Positions 36,301 to 46,766 of a stretch of DNA of 64,000 nucleotides are shown here, one piece after another. Below the pieces are notes generated by a model, which saw only the letters and a program-made list of their open reading frames with translations, was not told the DNA's origin and made no database searches. Location of the stretch: positions 248,001-312,000 of the forward strand of contig CANTVF010000003.1 in the NCBI GenBank assembly GCA_947852905.1, in the 5' to 3' direction. Within the stretch, counting starts at the first letter, position 1; each line of letters starts with the position of its first letter. The translations under genes and the position numbers were made by a program. The stretch is from an uncultured Tidjanibacter sp. Its GTDB lineage: Bacteria; Bacteroidota; Bacteroidia; Bacteroidales; Rikenellaceae.

Positions 36301-37812
36301 TTACATCGCGTTGTCGCGTACCACGACTTTGGAGAATGCCCGTTTGAATGTGCCGGTGAGTTTGTTATGAGCGTCGTCCTCGAAATTGAATTCTATGGTA
36401 TAAACGGCGCCTTCTCCCTCGCCTTCGCGCGTTACGGTCATGTTTCCGCCGGTGATCGGAGCTTCGTCTTTCACTTTTCCGTCTTCATAGTAGGTGTACC
36501 ATGTCTGTGCCTTGCGTTCCATCGGGAAAGTAAGCAATACGCCTGCCTGTACTGTCGGGTAGTGATAGTAAAATCCGTTTTCGTCGGAACCTTCGAAGTC
36601 GTCTACATTGAACGTGGTGCTGGGCAGATAGTTGTATTCGTCGCCCTCCAGACGTTCCGAGTGGAGGATTATTTCGATATGGCCGCCTGTTCCGGTGCCG
36701 TCCCAGTTGCCGCTCTCTTCGTCTACCGGTAATCCTTCGGAGTAGAGTTGTATAGTGAGGTCGGTGTAATCCTGATATTCCGGTTGGTCTTTCTGTATTT
36801 CGAGACGTGCGTAACCGTTAAGCATTTCGGCCGGGAATTCGAGATCGCCGGTAAGCGTTGTCAGCAGTCCCTCTTCGCCTGGGCCCTGCGTTACCACTAC
36901 CGTTACCGGATCTATTGTCGCTATGGTAGGAGTAATGATTATATGGCCTACGCGTTCTTTCGGATTTACGTTTCTTCGAGCGGTAACGGTTATGGTGCCC
37001 GCATCATTGTTGGTTTCTACGACGAACCAGTCTATGCCTCCGTCCGGTTCGTCGGGATTATACAGCGAGGTAGTCCAACCTGCGCCGAAACTTTCCACCG
37101 TAACGACTCGCGGAGCGGTGTCATTCCATGCGAGATCAATGTTTTCCTTGTCTACACGAACGTACGGATCTATGGTGCTTTCGGTCTGTGTTATGGTAAC
37201 CGTTACCGGATCTATACCCTCTACGGCCGGAGTGACGGTCAGCTTTCCGGAACGGTCCTCGTATTTGGGGTTGTCCGCTACGGTCACGATGATTTTATTC
37301 TCTTTTACTTCGGTCGTGACCCACGTTTTGCCTATCGGATCCATTGCGCAAGTCCACGTAAGTCCTCCTTCGGTAGTTACGGTAATTTCCTGCGGTTCGT
37401 TGTTTTCTCCTGCGAAGGTTAGTTCCGTTTTGTCTACTTCAATGGAGTAGAGATCTGACGTGCCACCCTGGGATACGAGAACGGTTGCAGGGCTTACCGA
37501 AGTGTTGTTTACCGGTTTGATCTTGATCTCGCTGTTACGAGAATCTATTGTGGTATTGTCTGTAACCGTTACGGACAGCCCTACATCGTTTCTTTCGGCT
37601 TTGAGCCATTCTTTGGCCGCATCTGGAATGGTGAAGTCCCATTCTACGTTTTCTGCCTTTACGGTTACGGTCTGCGGAGTGTTGTCGGTGGAGACGAATG
37701 TCAGCCCTTCGGGGGTAGCCGTCAGGCTGGCCGGTCCTTTTTCTGGTCCTTTGTCGCATGCCGCGAAGGTCAGTGCCGTTGCGGCGATCACTAAAAATGA
37801 TAGTTTTTTCAT
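36301..37812 (-). CDS. BACON-repeat lipoprotein, 503 residues
   Basis: The start MKKLSFLVIAATALTFAAC is used because it gives a lipoprotein signal (Cys19); 69 upstream in-frame codons look non-coding. Three BACON domains follow at about 30-115, 120-212 and 218-315, very close in sequence to those of the 489-residue paralogue (VEWDFTIPDAAKEWLKAERN; TLTWTC-type second core). The shared C-terminal domain starts near MLNGYARLEIQKDQPEYQDY and ends in MTVTREGEGEGAVYTIEF and a FSKVVVRD strand. The three genes read in the same direction but are separated by terminators. Confidence 0.85.
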   Translation of the reverse strand: MKKLSFLVIAATALTFAACDKGPEKGPASLTATPEGLTFVSTDNTPQTVTVKAENVEWDFTIPDAAKEWLKAERNDVGLSVTVTDNTTIDSRNSEIKIKPVNNTSVSPATVLVSQGGTSDLYSIEVDKTELTFAGENNEPQEITVTTEGGLTWTCAMDPIGKTWVTTEVKENKIIVTVADNPKYEDRSGKLTVTPAVEGIDPVTVTITQTESTIDPYVRVDKENIDLAWNDTAPRVVTVESFGAGWTTSLYNPDEPDGGIDWFVVETNNDAGTITVTARRNVNPKERVGHIIITPTIATIDPVTVVVTQGPGEEGLLTTLTGDLEFPAEMLNGYARLEIQKDQPEYQDYTDLTIQLYSEGLPVDEESGNWDGTGTGGHIEIILHSERLEGDEYNYLPSTTFNVDDFEGSDENGFYYHYPTVQAGVLLTFPMERKAQTWYTYYEDGKVKDEAPITGGNMTVTREGEGEGAVYTIEFNFEDDAHNKLTGTFKRAFSKVVVRDNAM

Positions 37813-38128
37813 GTAAATTGTGTTTATAGGTTGTAATGTGCAATAAGATTTGCGATGTAAGATTAGCGGTTTTTTGCGGAAAATATTGTGTTCCCGGCGG
37901 CATTTGGGTGTCTGCAAATTGCCTATTAGAGTGTTCCCGTCGTGCATTGTAAGTATAATTGGAGGTAAATAATGTTGTTGTAGCGATCGGCGAATGTGCG
38001 GTCGTATGCTTTGCATCACGTCATTCTCAGTGCCGCGGGACGTAGGCAGGTCGTGAAAGACGTGGCATGCCTTGTGGAACGCCGAAAGGAAGGCCTGGCG
38101 TGCAGGTACGATCGGTACAGAAGGAATT
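37813..38128. other. Gap between asd and the BACON genes
   Basis: Upstream region of the third BACON gene. I see no gene, no clear TAnnTTTG promoter, and no repeat. Confidence 0.4.
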
Positions 38129-38162
38129 GAAAAAGGGTGCGGATCGTCCGCACCCTTTTTCC
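38129..38162 (-). terminator. Terminator of asd
   Basis: AAAAAGGGTGCGGA pairs with TCCGCACCCTTTTT around 3-4 bases, with A/T tracts on both sides, 20 bp past the asd stop. Confidence 0.88.
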
Positions 38163-38182
38163 GTTATATGGTTTTTGCTGCG

Positions 38183-39196
38183 TTATTTCGGCAACTTGCC
38201 CTGCGATACGAGGTATTCGGCTATCTGTACGGCGTTCAGCGCCGCGCCTTTGAGTATCTGGTCGGCTACGCACCAGAACGTAAGTCCGTTGGGGTTTGCG
38301 AGGTCTTCGCGCACGCGGCCGACATATACAGGATATTGGTCGGCTATGAACAGCGGCATGGGATATACCTGTTTTTCAGGCTCGTCCATGAGAACTATGC
38401 CGTCGAAATTTGTGAACGCTTCGCGAGCCTGAGCCACGCTTACGGGTCGTTCCGTTTCTACCCATACGCTTTCGGAATGTGCCCTGAGTACGGGTACGCG
38501 CACGCATGTGACGCTTACCTTTACGTCCGAGTGCATGATCTTCTGCGTTTCGTTGACCATTTTCATCTCCTCTTTCGTGTAGCCGTTGTCGGTGAAGACG
38601 TCTATCTGGGGTATCAGATTTCCGGCGAGCTGGTATGCGAATTTTTCGACATGCGGCTCCTTGCCGGCGGCTATTTCGGCATACTGGTTCTGCAGTTCGG
38701 CCATGGCGCTCGCTCCCGCACCGCTGGCTGCCTGATATGTGGAGGCGTATACGCGGCGTATGTGCGAAATGTTCTCTATGGCTTTGAGGGCTACTACGAG
38801 CTGTATGGTGGAACAGTTGGGGTTGGCTATCACATTGCGGGGTGCGTCGAGCGCATCTTCCGGATTGACTTCGGGGACTACGAGCGGGACGTCGGCATCC
38901 ATACGGAATGCGCTCGAATTGTCTATCATGAGCGTTCCGTGTTTGGTTATCGTCTTCTCGAATTCTTTCGATGTGCTTCCGCCGGCGGATACGAACGCTA
39001 CGTCTACGCCCTTGAAATCGTCGTTGTGACGGAGTTCGCGCACTGCGATTCTGCGTCCGCAGAATTCGTATTCGGTGCCTGCGCTGCGCCTCGAGCCGAA
39101 CAGCAACAGCTCGTCTATGGGGAAACGCCTCTTGCGGAGTACCTTCAGGAACTCCTGACCTACGGCGCCGCTTGCGCCTACGATAGCTACTTTCAT
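38183..39196 (-). CDS. asd: Aspartate-semialdehyde dehydrogenase
   Basis: Asd reduces aspartyl phosphate to aspartate semialdehyde, the branch point for lysine, diaminopimelate, threonine and methionine. The 337 residues begin with the NADP fold [18 protein letters not shown], continue with [15 protein letters not shown] and contain the catalytic Cys in [14 protein letters not shown], plus the [11 protein letters not shown] and [15 protein letters not shown] segments. It lies 70 bp downstream of the class A PBP gene on the same strand, a sensible link between diaminopimelate supply and wall synthesis. Confidence 0.97.
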   Translation of the reverse strand: MKVAIVGASGAVGQEFLKVLRKRRFPIDELLLFGSRRSAGTEYEFCGRRIAVRELRHNDDFKGVDVAFVSAGGSTSKEFEKTITKHGTLMIDNSSAFRMDADVPLVVPEVNPEDALDAPRNVIANPNCSTIQLVVALKAIENISHIRRVYASTYQAASGAGASAMAELQNQYAEIAAGKEPHVEKFAYQLAGNLIPQIDVFTDNGYTKEEMKMVNETQKIMHSDVKVSVTCVRVPVLRAHSESVWVETERPVSVAQAREAFTNFDGIVLMDEPEKQVYPMPLFIADQYPVYVGRVREDLANPNGLTFWCVADQILKGAALNAVQIAEYLVSQGKLPK

Positions 39197-39266
39197 ATTT
39201 TCAGTGTTTTTGTTATTCCTTGTTTTTTGCCCGGATATTTCACGGCAGTCCGTTCGGCATTGGACC

Positions 39267-41627
39267 TCAATCGAAGAATCCTTCGTCCTCCCAACCTGTC
39301 GCGGTGTCCTCGTCGGGCGACATGCTGTCCGGACAGTTATATTCCACGGCTCCTGCCGGACGGTAGAACTTGTCGCTGCGACGCACTCCGAGCGACGGGT
39401 CGGAGTATACCTTTTTCATAAATTCTCCGAATACGGGCAACGCCAGCGACGCTCCCTCGCCTCCTGAGACGAGATGCGCGCTTTGGTCTTCGCAACCGAT
39501 CCACACGCCGCCGACGAGATTGGGCGTTACTCCCATGAACCATGCGTCGCGTCCTTCCTGTGAAGTTCCGGTTTTACCGCCTATTTCGACGTCGCGGAAA
39601 CCGTAGACGTTCCGCAGTCTTATCGCCGTACCCGTCGCGACATTGTTCTGGAGCATCTGTACCATGGTATATGCTGTCTGTTCGCTTATGGCATCGCTGA
39701 CCGTCGGAACGAACGTGGATATGACATTGCCCTGTCTGTCCTCTATGCGGGTTATGAATATTGGTTCGGTAAATACGCCTTTGTTCACGAACGTGCCGTA
39801 GGAGCCGACCATTTCGAACAGGGAAACGTCTACCGGTCCGAGGGCGAGCGAGTTTACGGGATCTATGTAGCTGTGTATGCCCATCTGGTGGATGAAGTCG
39901 GCGACGGCACGCGGATCCTTGGCCTGTTTCATGATCCATGCAGAATAGTTGTTGCGACTGCGTGCCAGTCCCCATCGCAACGGATGCAGCACTCCGTCGT
40001 ATTCGACCCGTCCGGCCTCCTTGGGTTGCCACGGCTCCATATTGTCGGTTTCGAGCGTTACGGGCAGGTTGGGAACCATGGTACAAGGTGTGAAGCCCAT
40101 GTAGTCTATGGCGAAACAGTAGACGAACGGTTTTATGGTGGAACCTATGTGGCGTTTGCCCTGTTTAACCATGTCGTACTTGAAGTATTTGAAGTCGGGG
40201 CCGCCCACGTATGCTTTCACGTGTCCCGTGTTCGGGTCCATGGCCATGAACGATCCGCGCATGATCTGTTTGTGGTGCAGTATCGAGTCGCGCGGTGTCA
40301 TTACGGTATCCACCTCTCCTTTGTAAGTGAATATACGCATAGGAACTGGGGTGCGGAAGTCGGCTTCTATTTCCTCTTTCGTGGCACCCTGTTCCTTGAG
40401 GTTGCGGTAGCGGTCGGTGTAACGCATGGCACTCTGTATGATCCGTTCGGCCGCTTCGTTGGATGTTTTAAGGAACAGTTGTCCGGTACGTTTTACCTGT
40501 GCGTCCATGCGTGGCTGTATGGCTGTCAACTGTGCGACGAGCGCTTCTTCGGCATACTCCTGCATGTCGTAGTTGAGCGTGGTGTATATTTTCAGTCCGT
40601 CGCGGTATATGTTATAGGGGGTGCCGTCGGATTTGGTGTTTTTATGACACCAGCCGTATATGGGGTTGTTTTCCCAGCGTTCCAGTTCCGCTTCGTAGTC
40701 TTTGCCGTACTGTTTTTTCGTCGGACGCGGCATGTTCATCACGTTGCGGATCATTTCGCGGAAATAGGTGGCTATGCCGTCGTTGTGCGAGACGGGGGTG
40801 AATTTCAACTCTATGGGGAGTCGTTTGAGAGAGTCGAGCGTATTACGCGATAGGTAGTTGCTTTGGTACATGCGGGTCATGACCGTGTTGCGGCGTTCGA
40901 GGGAACGTTCCGGGTTGCGTACCGGGCTGAAACGGGTCGGTGCGTTCACGACACCGACGAGCAATGCCGATTCCTGTACGTTGAGTTCCGACGGATCCTT
41001 GTCGAAGAACGTTTTCGCGGCCGCTTTTATGCCGTAGGAGTTGCTGCCGTAGAATACCGTGTTGAGGTACATGGCTATGATCTCCTCCTTTGTATAGTTG
41101 TATTCCAGTTTTACGGCCGTAATCCACTCCTTGAGTTTGGTTATGACCATGCGGAAAGGATTGTGATAGACGAGCTCTTCGCGCGGGAAGAGGTTTTTGG
41201 CGAGCTGCTGCGTTATGGTACTGCCTCCTCCTTGACCGCGCTGCCCCATTGCTATGGTTTTGAAGGCCACGCGTGCCAGCGATATGAAGTCAATGCCGGA
41301 GTGGGTGTAGTAACGCGAATCCTCGGTGGATACGAGTGCGGCTACCAGTGCCGGCGACAGGTCTTCGTAGTCTACATATGATCTGTTCTCCACATAGAAC
41401 GATCCGATCAGTCTGCCGTCTTCGGCATATATTTCGGTGGCGAGGTTGCTTTTGGGGTTTTCGAGCTCCTCGAATGACGGCAGTCTGCCGAATGCGCCTG
41501 CCGCGACGAGCAGTATCAACAAGGCGAACACTCCTGCCAGCGAGCCGAATATTCCCCAGAACCATTTGGTGAATCGCCGTGCGCGTTCGCTACGGCTTTT
41601 CTTATGTGTCTTATCAGTATTCTGCAT
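39267..41627 (-). CDS. Class A penicillin-binding protein (PBP1A)
   Basis: A bifunctional murein synthase of 786 residues. A basic cytosolic tail ([17 protein letters not shown]) and one transmembrane helix (about 28-50) anchor it. The GT51 glycosyltransferase domain shows [13 protein letters not shown] and [14 protein letters not shown]. The transpeptidase domain has the Ser-x-x-Lys motif in [16 protein letters not shown] and KTGTSQEG, so both activities should be intact. A TATCTTTG -7 box at 41635-41642 lies so close to the ATG that the mRNA would be almost leaderless. It is probably cotranscribed with asd. Confidence 0.95.
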   Translation of the reverse strand: MQNTDKTHKKSRSERARRFTKWFWGIFGSLAGVFALLILLVAAGAFGRLPSFEELENPKSNLATEIYAEDGRLIGSFYVENRSYVDYEDLSPALVAALVSTEDSRYYTHSGIDFISLARVAFKTIAMGQRGQGGGSTITQQLAKNLFPREELVYHNPFRMVITKLKEWITAVKLEYNYTKEEIIAMYLNTVFYGSNSYGIKAAAKTFFDKDPSELNVQESALLVGVVNAPTRFSPVRNPERSLERRNTVMTRMYQSNYLSRNTLDSLKRLPIELKFTPVSHNDGIATYFREMIRNVMNMPRPTKKQYGKDYEAELERWENNPIYGWCHKNTKSDGTPYNIYRDGLKIYTTLNYDMQEYAEEALVAQLTAIQPRMDAQVKRTGQLFLKTSNEAAERIIQSAMRYTDRYRNLKEQGATKEEIEADFRTPVPMRIFTYKGEVDTVMTPRDSILHHKQIMRGSFMAMDPNTGHVKAYVGGPDFKYFKYDMVKQGKRHIGSTIKPFVYCFAIDYMGFTPCTMVPNLPVTLETDNMEPWQPKEAGRVEYDGVLHPLRWGLARSRNNYSAWIMKQAKDPRAVADFIHQMGIHSYIDPVNSLALGPVDVSLFEMVGSYGTFVNKGVFTEPIFITRIEDRQGNVISTFVPTVSDAISEQTAYTMVQMLQNNVATGTAIRLRNVYGFRDVEIGGKTGTSQEGRDAWFMGVTPNLVGGVWIGCEDQSAHLVSGGEGASLALPVFGEFMKKVYSDPSLGVRRSDKFYRPAGAVEYNCPDSMSPDEDTATGWEDEGFFD

Positions 41628-41634
41628 AACACTG

Positions 41635-41642
41635 CAAAGATA
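41635..41642 (-). promoter_or_regulatory. -7 element directly before the PBP gene
   Basis: TATCTTTG on the minus strand, 8 bp before the start codon, implying a leader of only a few bases. No -33 box is evident. Upstream, 41643-41906 contains no gene or other feature I can support. Confidence 0.45.
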
Positions 41643-41906
41643 TGAATTTGACCATATATTATATACTCCTCGGATAATATAACTGTATTATTGAATTAAT
41701 GTGGTTGCCATTGTGTGATTTTAAATGTATGTTATATCGTAAACCGTTGCGGCGGATCGGAGCACCTTTCCCGGTGTGCATTGCGGGGCAGTCTGAAATT
41801 TTCTATGAAAAATATTTGTACCGCCATACTCAGGGAACGCGCTTATCCTGCAAATATTTTGCTCTTTTGACGGCATGCCGGTAGAAAGATAAACCGTCGG
41901 CATCAC

Positions 41907-41936
41907 TTTTTAAAACGGTAAATAGTCTTACCTTTG
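41907..41936 (+). promoter_or_regulatory. Promoter of folB
   Basis: TACCTTTG at 41929-41936 fits the -7 consensus; a T-rich TTTTT at 41907-41911 may act as the -33 region. The start codon is 67 bp downstream. Confidence 0.55.
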
Positions 41937-42002
41937 TAGACCGGAACGGTTGTCGGAGAAGAAGCGGTTCCGGCAGGTTTAACAGACAGAGAAAGGATTC
42001 GC

Positions 42003-42356
42003 ATGATTTATACCATTACCCTCGAAGATATGGAATTCAAGGCTTATCACGGTTGTTACGACCTTGAAAAGATCGTCGGCAACCGTTTCACAGTCAGCCT
42101 GTCGCTCGACGCGGAACTCGACGAAGCCGCCGAAGCGGACGATGTCGCCAAGACGGTGAATTACCTGAACGTGTACCGCACCGTGTCCGAATGTATGAAG
42201 GTGAAATCCGATATTCTGGAGAATGTCGTGCTGCGTATCGTGGATGCCTTGTATGCCGAGTATCCTTCTCTGCGCAAAGTGTGCGCTACGGTGTCGAAAC
42301 TGGCGCCACCGCTCGGCGGGAAGATCCGCAAAGTGTCCGTTACCCTCTGTAAATGA
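42003..42356 (+). CDS. folB: Dihydroneopterin aldolase
   Basis: FolB cleaves 7,8-dihydroneopterin to hydroxymethyl-dihydropterin and glycolaldehyde in folate synthesis. The 117-residue protein is a single tunnel-fold unit with LEDMEFKAYHGCYDLEKIVG (catalytic-region Glu and His) and the C-terminal KLAPPLGGKIRKVSV, which includes the conserved active-site Lys. Length matches the family. The next gene on this strand starts 140 bp later and is unrelated, so folB is probably monocistronic. Confidence 0.93.
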   Translation: MIYTITLEDMEFKAYHGCYDLEKIVGNRFTVSLSLDAELDEAAEADDVAKTVNYLNVYRTVSECMKVKSDILENVVLRIVDALYAEYPSLRKVCATVSKLAPPLGGKIRKVSVTLCK

Positions 42357-42496
42357 CCTCCGGCACGGTGTGTTGATCGGTTGTTGATAACTTGAGCCGT
42401 TACGGTTGGGACATTCGGAGAAATGGAGGTAAAATTGTAGGGATACTTCACTTTTCCAAGAGTAATCATTGAAAAAAATATATAAAGTCTACTGTC

Positions 42497-45073
42497 ATGT
42501 CCGATACAAAGACTAACGTGGGCGCCGACGGGCGTCCGCTTACCGAGTACCAGTACAACGAGGCCATAGAGGCATCCAAGGAGTACTTCAAAGGCGACGA
42601 TCTGGCCGCAATGGTGTGGGTCAGCAAATATGCGCTTAAGGATTCGTTCGGTCACATATTCGAGAAATCTCCCGAACAGATGCATTGGCGTATAGCGAAC
42701 GAGATTGCCCGCATAGAGAATACGTACCCTAATCCAATGAGTGCGCAGCAGGTATACGATCTCCTCGAAAATTTCAGGTATATCATACCGCAGGGCGGAC
42801 CTATGACCGGTATAGGTAACAACATGCAGATAGCGTCTCTGTCCAACTGTTTCGTTATCGGACACAAGAACCCGGCCGACTCGTACGGCGGTATCATAAG
42901 GCTCGACGAGGAACAGGTGCAGCTTATGAAACGCAGGGGTGGCGTGGGGCATGACCTTTCGCATATCAGGCCTACGGGCAGCCCCGTGCTCAACAGTGCG
43001 CTCACCTCGACGGGTATAGTTCCCTTCATGGAGCGTTACTCCAACTCCACGCGCGAGGTGGCTCAGGACGGTCGTCGCGGAGCGCTCATGCTGTCGCTCT
43101 CGATAAAGCATCCCGACGCAGAAAATTTCATAGACGCCAAGGTAGAGACAGGCAAGGTGACCGGCGCCAACGTATCCATAAAGATAGACGACGAGTTCAT
43201 GCGTGCCGTGATAGAGAATCGCAAATATTTGCAGACCTATCCGATAGATTCCAAAAATCCTATGGTTTCCAAGGAGATAGACGCCCGTACGCTGTGGAAC
43301 AAGATCGTCCATAACGCATGGAAAAGCGCCGAGCCGGGCGTGTTGTTCTGGGATACCATAATCCGCGAATCGGTACCCGACTGTTATGCGGACGAGGGTT
43401 TCCGTACCGTTTCCACGAATCCTTGCGGCGAGATACCGTTGTGCCCGTACGACAGCTGTCGCTTGCTCGCTATGAATCTGTACAGCTATGTGGACGATCC
43501 GTTTACGCCGAAAGCGAAATTCAATTTCGAAAAGTTCCGCAAGCATGTGGAATACGCGATGCGTATCATGGACGACATAATAGACCTCGAACTCGAAAAG
43601 GTCGATGCCATATACAACAAAATCAAGCACGACCCCGAAGATCTCGATATCCGCCGCGTAGAACTGTCGTTGTGGGAAAAGATACGTGATAAGGCTATCA
43701 AGGGCCGTCGTACCGGACTGGGCATCACTGCGGAAGGCGATATGCTCGCCGCACTCGGCCTTACCTATGGTACCGACGAAGCCATAGATTTCGCCGTCGA
43801 GGTACAGAAGACGCTCGCGCTGGAGGCTTATCGTACTTCCGTGAAGATGGCACGCGAGAGAGGCGCGTTCCCGATGTACGACAATCTCAAGGAGGAGGGC
43901 AATCCCATGATCGAGCGTATACGCAAGGCCGATCCCGCCCTTTATGAGGAGATGACGCAGGTTGGGCGCCGCAACATAGCCATGCTTACGATAGCTCCCA
44001 CGGGTACCACGTCGCTTATGTCACAGACTACGTCCGGTATAGAACCCGTGTTCCGTCCCGTGTACAAGCGCCGTCGCAAAGTCAATCCCAACGACAAGAA
44101 TGTAAACGTCACTTTCACCGACGAGGTGGGCGACCACTGGGAGGAGTACAACGTATTCCATCACAAGTTCGTCGTATGGCTCAAGGCCAACGGTTACGAT
44201 ACGTCGAAACTCGACTCAATTTCCGATGCGGAACTCGACGAGCTGGTGAAAAAGTCGCCATACTACAAGGCTACGGCCAACGATATAGATTGGGTCGCTA
44301 AGGTGAAGATGCAGGGTGCCATACAGAAGTGGGTAGACCATTCCATATCGGTGACTGTCAATCTTCCGGAAAACGTTACCGAGGAGCTTGTTGGCGAAGT
44401 GTACAAAGCTGCGTGGGAGAGCGGTTGCAAAGGCGTTACCGTATATCGCGACGGGTCGCGTGCAGGAGTTCTCGTGGATGCGAAGCCCAAAAAGAAAGAT
44501 CACGACTGCGGTTGCGACGAGTATAAGCCGCCGTTGGCACGCCCGATAGAACTGGAAGCCGACGTGGTGCGTTTCAAAAACGGCAGCGAGGACTGGATAG
44601 CTTTCGTCGGTATATACAACGGCCGTCCTTACGAGATATTCACCGGTAAGATAGAGGAGGATTCGCTCTATATCCCCAAATCCATAAACAAGGGATTCAT
44701 AGTCAAGGTGAAGGAGGAGGACGGACAGAAACGTTACGATTTCCGTTATCAGGACAAATACGGCTACCCGCATATAATAGGCGGTATATCGCGCCTGTTC
44801 GACAAGGAGTTCTGGAACTATGCCAAATTGATCTCCGGAGTGTTGCGCAACGGTATGCCCATAGTGGATGTCGTCAACCTCGTAGATGGCCTCAGCTTCG
44901 ACAGCGAAACCATAAGCAACTGGCAGAGCGGCGTGGCACGGGCACTGAAACAGTACATAAAGGACGGCACCAAAATTCCGAAACAGAAATGCCCCAACTG
45001 CGGTGAGGAGACGCTCGTATTTCAGGAGAAGTGCCCCCATTGTACCTCCTGCGGCTGGTCGCGTTGCAGCTAA
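42497..45073 (+). CDS. nrdJ: Adenosylcobalamin-dependent ribonucleoside-diphosphate reductase (class II)
   Basis: Reduces ribonucleotides to deoxyribonucleotides using coenzyme B12 to generate the thiyl radical, so it needs no oxygen. The 858 residues include ASLSNCFVIGH (redox Cys), NPCGEIPLCPYDSCRLLAMNL split over the active site near residues 308-328 with the radical Cys and Glu, and TIAPTGTTSLMSQTTSG (phosphate binding). The C-terminal segment has the zinc-ribbon-like cysteines CPNCGEE, CPHCTSCGWSRCS and the mobile redox pair. No cobalamin riboswitch fits in the 140 bp upstream. A complete, probably major RNR of this anaerobe. Confidence 0.95.
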   Translation: MSDTKTNVGADGRPLTEYQYNEAIEASKEYFKGDDLAAMVWVSKYALKDSFGHIFEKSPEQMHWRIANEIARIENTYPNPMSAQQVYDLLENFRYIIPQGGPMTGIGNNMQIASLSNCFVIGHKNPADSYGGIIRLDEEQVQLMKRRGGVGHDLSHIRPTGSPVLNSALTSTGIVPFMERYSNSTREVAQDGRRGALMLSLSIKHPDAENFIDAKVETGKVTGANVSIKIDDEFMRAVIENRKYLQTYPIDSKNPMVSKEIDARTLWNKIVHNAWKSAEPGVLFWDTIIRESVPDCYADEGFRTVSTNPCGEIPLCPYDSCRLLAMNLYSYVDDPFTPKAKFNFEKFRKHVEYAMRIMDDIIDLELEKVDAIYNKIKHDPEDLDIRRVELSLWEKIRDKAIKGRRTGLGITAEGDMLAALGLTYGTDEAIDFAVEVQKTLALEAYRTSVKMARERGAFPMYDNLKEEGNPMIERIRKADPALYEEMTQVGRRNIAMLTIAPTGTTSLMSQTTSGIEPVFRPVYKRRRKVNPNDKNVNVTFTDEVGDHWEEYNVFHHKFVVWLKANGYDTSKLDSISDAELDELVKKSPYYKATANDIDWVAKVKMQGAIQKWVDHSISVTVNLPENVTEELVGEVYKAAWESGCKGVTVYRDGSRAGVLVDAKPKKKDHDCGCDEYKPPLARPIELEADVVRFKNGSEDWIAFVGIYNGRPYEIFTGKIEEDSLYIPKSINKGFIVKVKEEDGQKRYDFRYQDKYGYPHIIGGISRLFDKEFWNYAKLISGVLRNGMPIVDVVNLVDGLSFDSETISNWQSGVARALKQYIKDGTKIPKQKCPNCGEETLVFQEKCPHCTSCGWSRCS

Positions 45074-45111
45074 TCCTACCCGCACTCGCAGAAAAGATAC
45101 AGGGTTACAAC

Positions 45112-45135
45112 TGCCGCTTTTTGTAAAAAGCGGCA
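45112..45135 (+). terminator. Hairpin after nrdJ
   Basis: TGCCGCTTTTT and AAAAAGCGGCA pair perfectly around GT, 39 bp after the stop. The T-rich 5' arm is unusual for a plus-strand terminator. Confidence 0.5.
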
Positions 45136-45167
45136 CCGAAAACTTTCGGATATTATTTATGCTATAA

Positions 45168-45215
45168 CATATTATAAGATAGGGTCTGCTTCGACAGACC
45201 CTATCTTATAATATG
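45168..45215. terminator. Bidirectional terminator between nrdJ and radC
   Basis: A perfect 21-bp stem (CATATTATAAGATAGGGTCTG and complement, read in parts) around CTTCGA, between converging genes. The AT-rich outer half can supply the U tract on either strand. Confidence 0.75.
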
Positions 45216-45307
45216 TATTGGTGTACTGTGAAGTAAATATCCGAGAGTTCTTTGGGTTCCTTTCTTGCAAGAAAGGAACGATATAAATCGGGTGTTTTCT
45301 GGTGGAG

Positions 45308-45976
45308 TTATTGTATATGACCGTGTTGGCGGAAGCTGTAGGAGGCGTTGTCGGCTATTATGATATGGTCTACGAGGAGTATGTCGAACAGTGCTGCGGC
45401 TTCTGTTATCCGTGCCGTCAGTGCTATATCTTCGGGGCTGGGGGAGGCTATTCCTGAGGGGTGGTTGTGGACTATTATCATTGCCGGGGACAGCAACTCT
45501 ATGGCGCGTTTGACGACGAGTTTGTAGTCTACTGTCAGGGAGGTGACTCCGCCTTGGCTGATCCGCCTTTTTTCTATCACGCTGTTTGCCGATGTAAGGT
45601 ACAGCGCCCACATTTCTTCGTGTTTGAGGCGTGACAACTGGGGCGCGAAAATTTCCGCCACGTCGTCTTTGGTACGTATTACGGAAGGTGCCGCGGCTTC
45701 CTGGTTACGCAACCTTACTGCCAGTTCGAATGCTGCCGTAAGTACTGCGGCACGTCTCATGCCTATGCCTTCGGTCATGCGCAGACGCGGCATGTCGGCG
45801 CGCGACAGTGTGAGCAGCGATGAGCCGTTGGCATCGAGGATCCGTGTCGCCGTTTCTATCGCGCTGTATTCGCCGCCGTCGCCGAGGATTATGCTTATCA
45901 GTTCTGCGTCGGATAATGACTCCACGCCGCGGGAGACGAGTTTTTCGCGTATCTCCCTGTCAGTTGATCTTTCCAT
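45308..45976 (-). CDS. radC: RadC-family JAB1/MPN protein
   Basis: 222 residues with a helix-hairpin-helix-like N-terminal part (LVSRGVESLSDAELISIILGDG) and a JAMM metal site: Glu in LKHEEMWALYL, then HNHPSGIASPSPED. This is the complete pattern of a zinc-dependent JAB domain. RadC was named as a repair protein, but its biochemical role is still unsettled. Its start overlaps the end of rnc by 17 bp, so it is translated from the rnc transcript. Confidence 0.94.
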   Translation of the reverse strand: MERSTDREIREKLVSRGVESLSDAELISIILGDGGEYSAIETATRILDANGSSLLTLSRADMPRLRMTEGIGMRRAAVLTAAFELAVRLRNQEAAAPSVIRTKDDVAEIFAPQLSRLKHEEMWALYLTSANSVIEKRRISQGGVTSLTVDYKLVVKRAIELLSPAMIIVHNHPSGIASPSPEDIALTARITEAAALFDILLVDHIIIADNASYSFRQHGHIQ

Positions 45977-46766
45977 GTACGGCTTTGTACTTTTCGAGAC
46001 TCATGTCTACCGTGTCCATGAAGTAGTCGCCGACTTCGTCGTTGCTTACGATCTGGGTCACCGCCCATGCCGCTTTTTGTTCGGCTTCCTTTTTGGAACT
46101 GCCGCAGCCGTGGCCGAGTTCTATGCCGTCTATTATTATCTTGGACAGGAATTTGGGCTGTTGTACCGTCGATTCGGCGTCGGCCGTCGTATTGAAGTGT
46201 ATGGAGCGTTTGCTTTTCTGACACCACTCTATCAGCCGGCTTTTAAAATCCGTCTCGGTGTTCGTTATGTCGCTCAGATCTACGTACCGGCGGAGCAGGT
46301 TGTTTATGACGAACCTGTTCGCGAAGTCGTATCCCTTGTCGAGATATATGGCGCCAATGAGCGCTTCGAGAGCGTTGCCGCTGAGGTGTTTGTGGCTGTA
46401 TGTGCCGCTGAATCGGGCTACTATGTGGCGGTCTATGCCTATGCGCGAGGCGATGTCGTCCATTGTGGCGCGGCTCACTATGCGTGAACGCATCTGGGTG
46501 AGGAACCCTTCGGTCTGTTCCGGATATTCGATGAACAGATAATCGGATACTATGGCTTCCAGTACGGCGTCGCCAAGAAATTCGAGCCTTTCGTTGTTGG
46601 CCGTGTTACCGTCTGGCAACGATACGGATGCCGAGCGGTGGATGAGTGCGAGCTTGTAAAGATCTATGTTGTCGGGGGTCAGACCGAGCATGGAGTGTAT
46701 GGTTGCGTAAAACTCCTTATCGCGGCCGAAGAGCCTGTGAAAGCCCCTTTTTATTGCGTCGAACAT
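45960..46766 (-). CDS. rnc: Ribonuclease III
   Basis: RNase III cuts double-stranded RNA in rRNA maturation and mRNA decay. The 268-residue protein has the catalytic signature NERLEFLGDAVLEAIVSDYL broken as NERLEFLGDAVLE near residue 59, the second acidic motif ALEALIGAIYLDKGYD, and a C-terminal double-stranded RNA-binding domain (FKSRLIEWCQK ... GSSKKEAEQKAAWAV). The order acpP-fabF-rnc is widespread in bacteria and is kept here. A full promoter lies 265-295 bp upstream, giving it a long leader. Confidence 0.96.
   Translation of the reverse strand: MFDAIKRGFHRLFGRDKEFYATIHSMLGLTPDNIDLYKLALIHRSASVSLPDGNTANNERLEFLGDAVLEAIVSDYLFIEYPEQTEGFLTQMRSRIVSRATMDDIASRIGIDRHIVARFSGTYSHKHLSGNALEALIGAIYLDKGYDFANRFVINNLLRRYVDLSDITNTETDFKSRLIEWCQKSKRSIHFNTTADAESTVQQPKFLSKIIIDGIELGHGCGSSKKEAEQKAAWAVTQIVSNDEVGDYFMDTVDMSLEKYKAVHGKIN

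Noticed and set aside
33147-37812. Polysaccharide utilisation locus
   Set aside because: BACON lipoproteins alone; no SusC/SusD, glycoside hydrolase or sensor gene nearby.
42357-42496. Cobalamin riboswitch before the B12-dependent nrdJ
   Set aside because: The 140-bp gap is too short and no B12-box-like sequence is seen.
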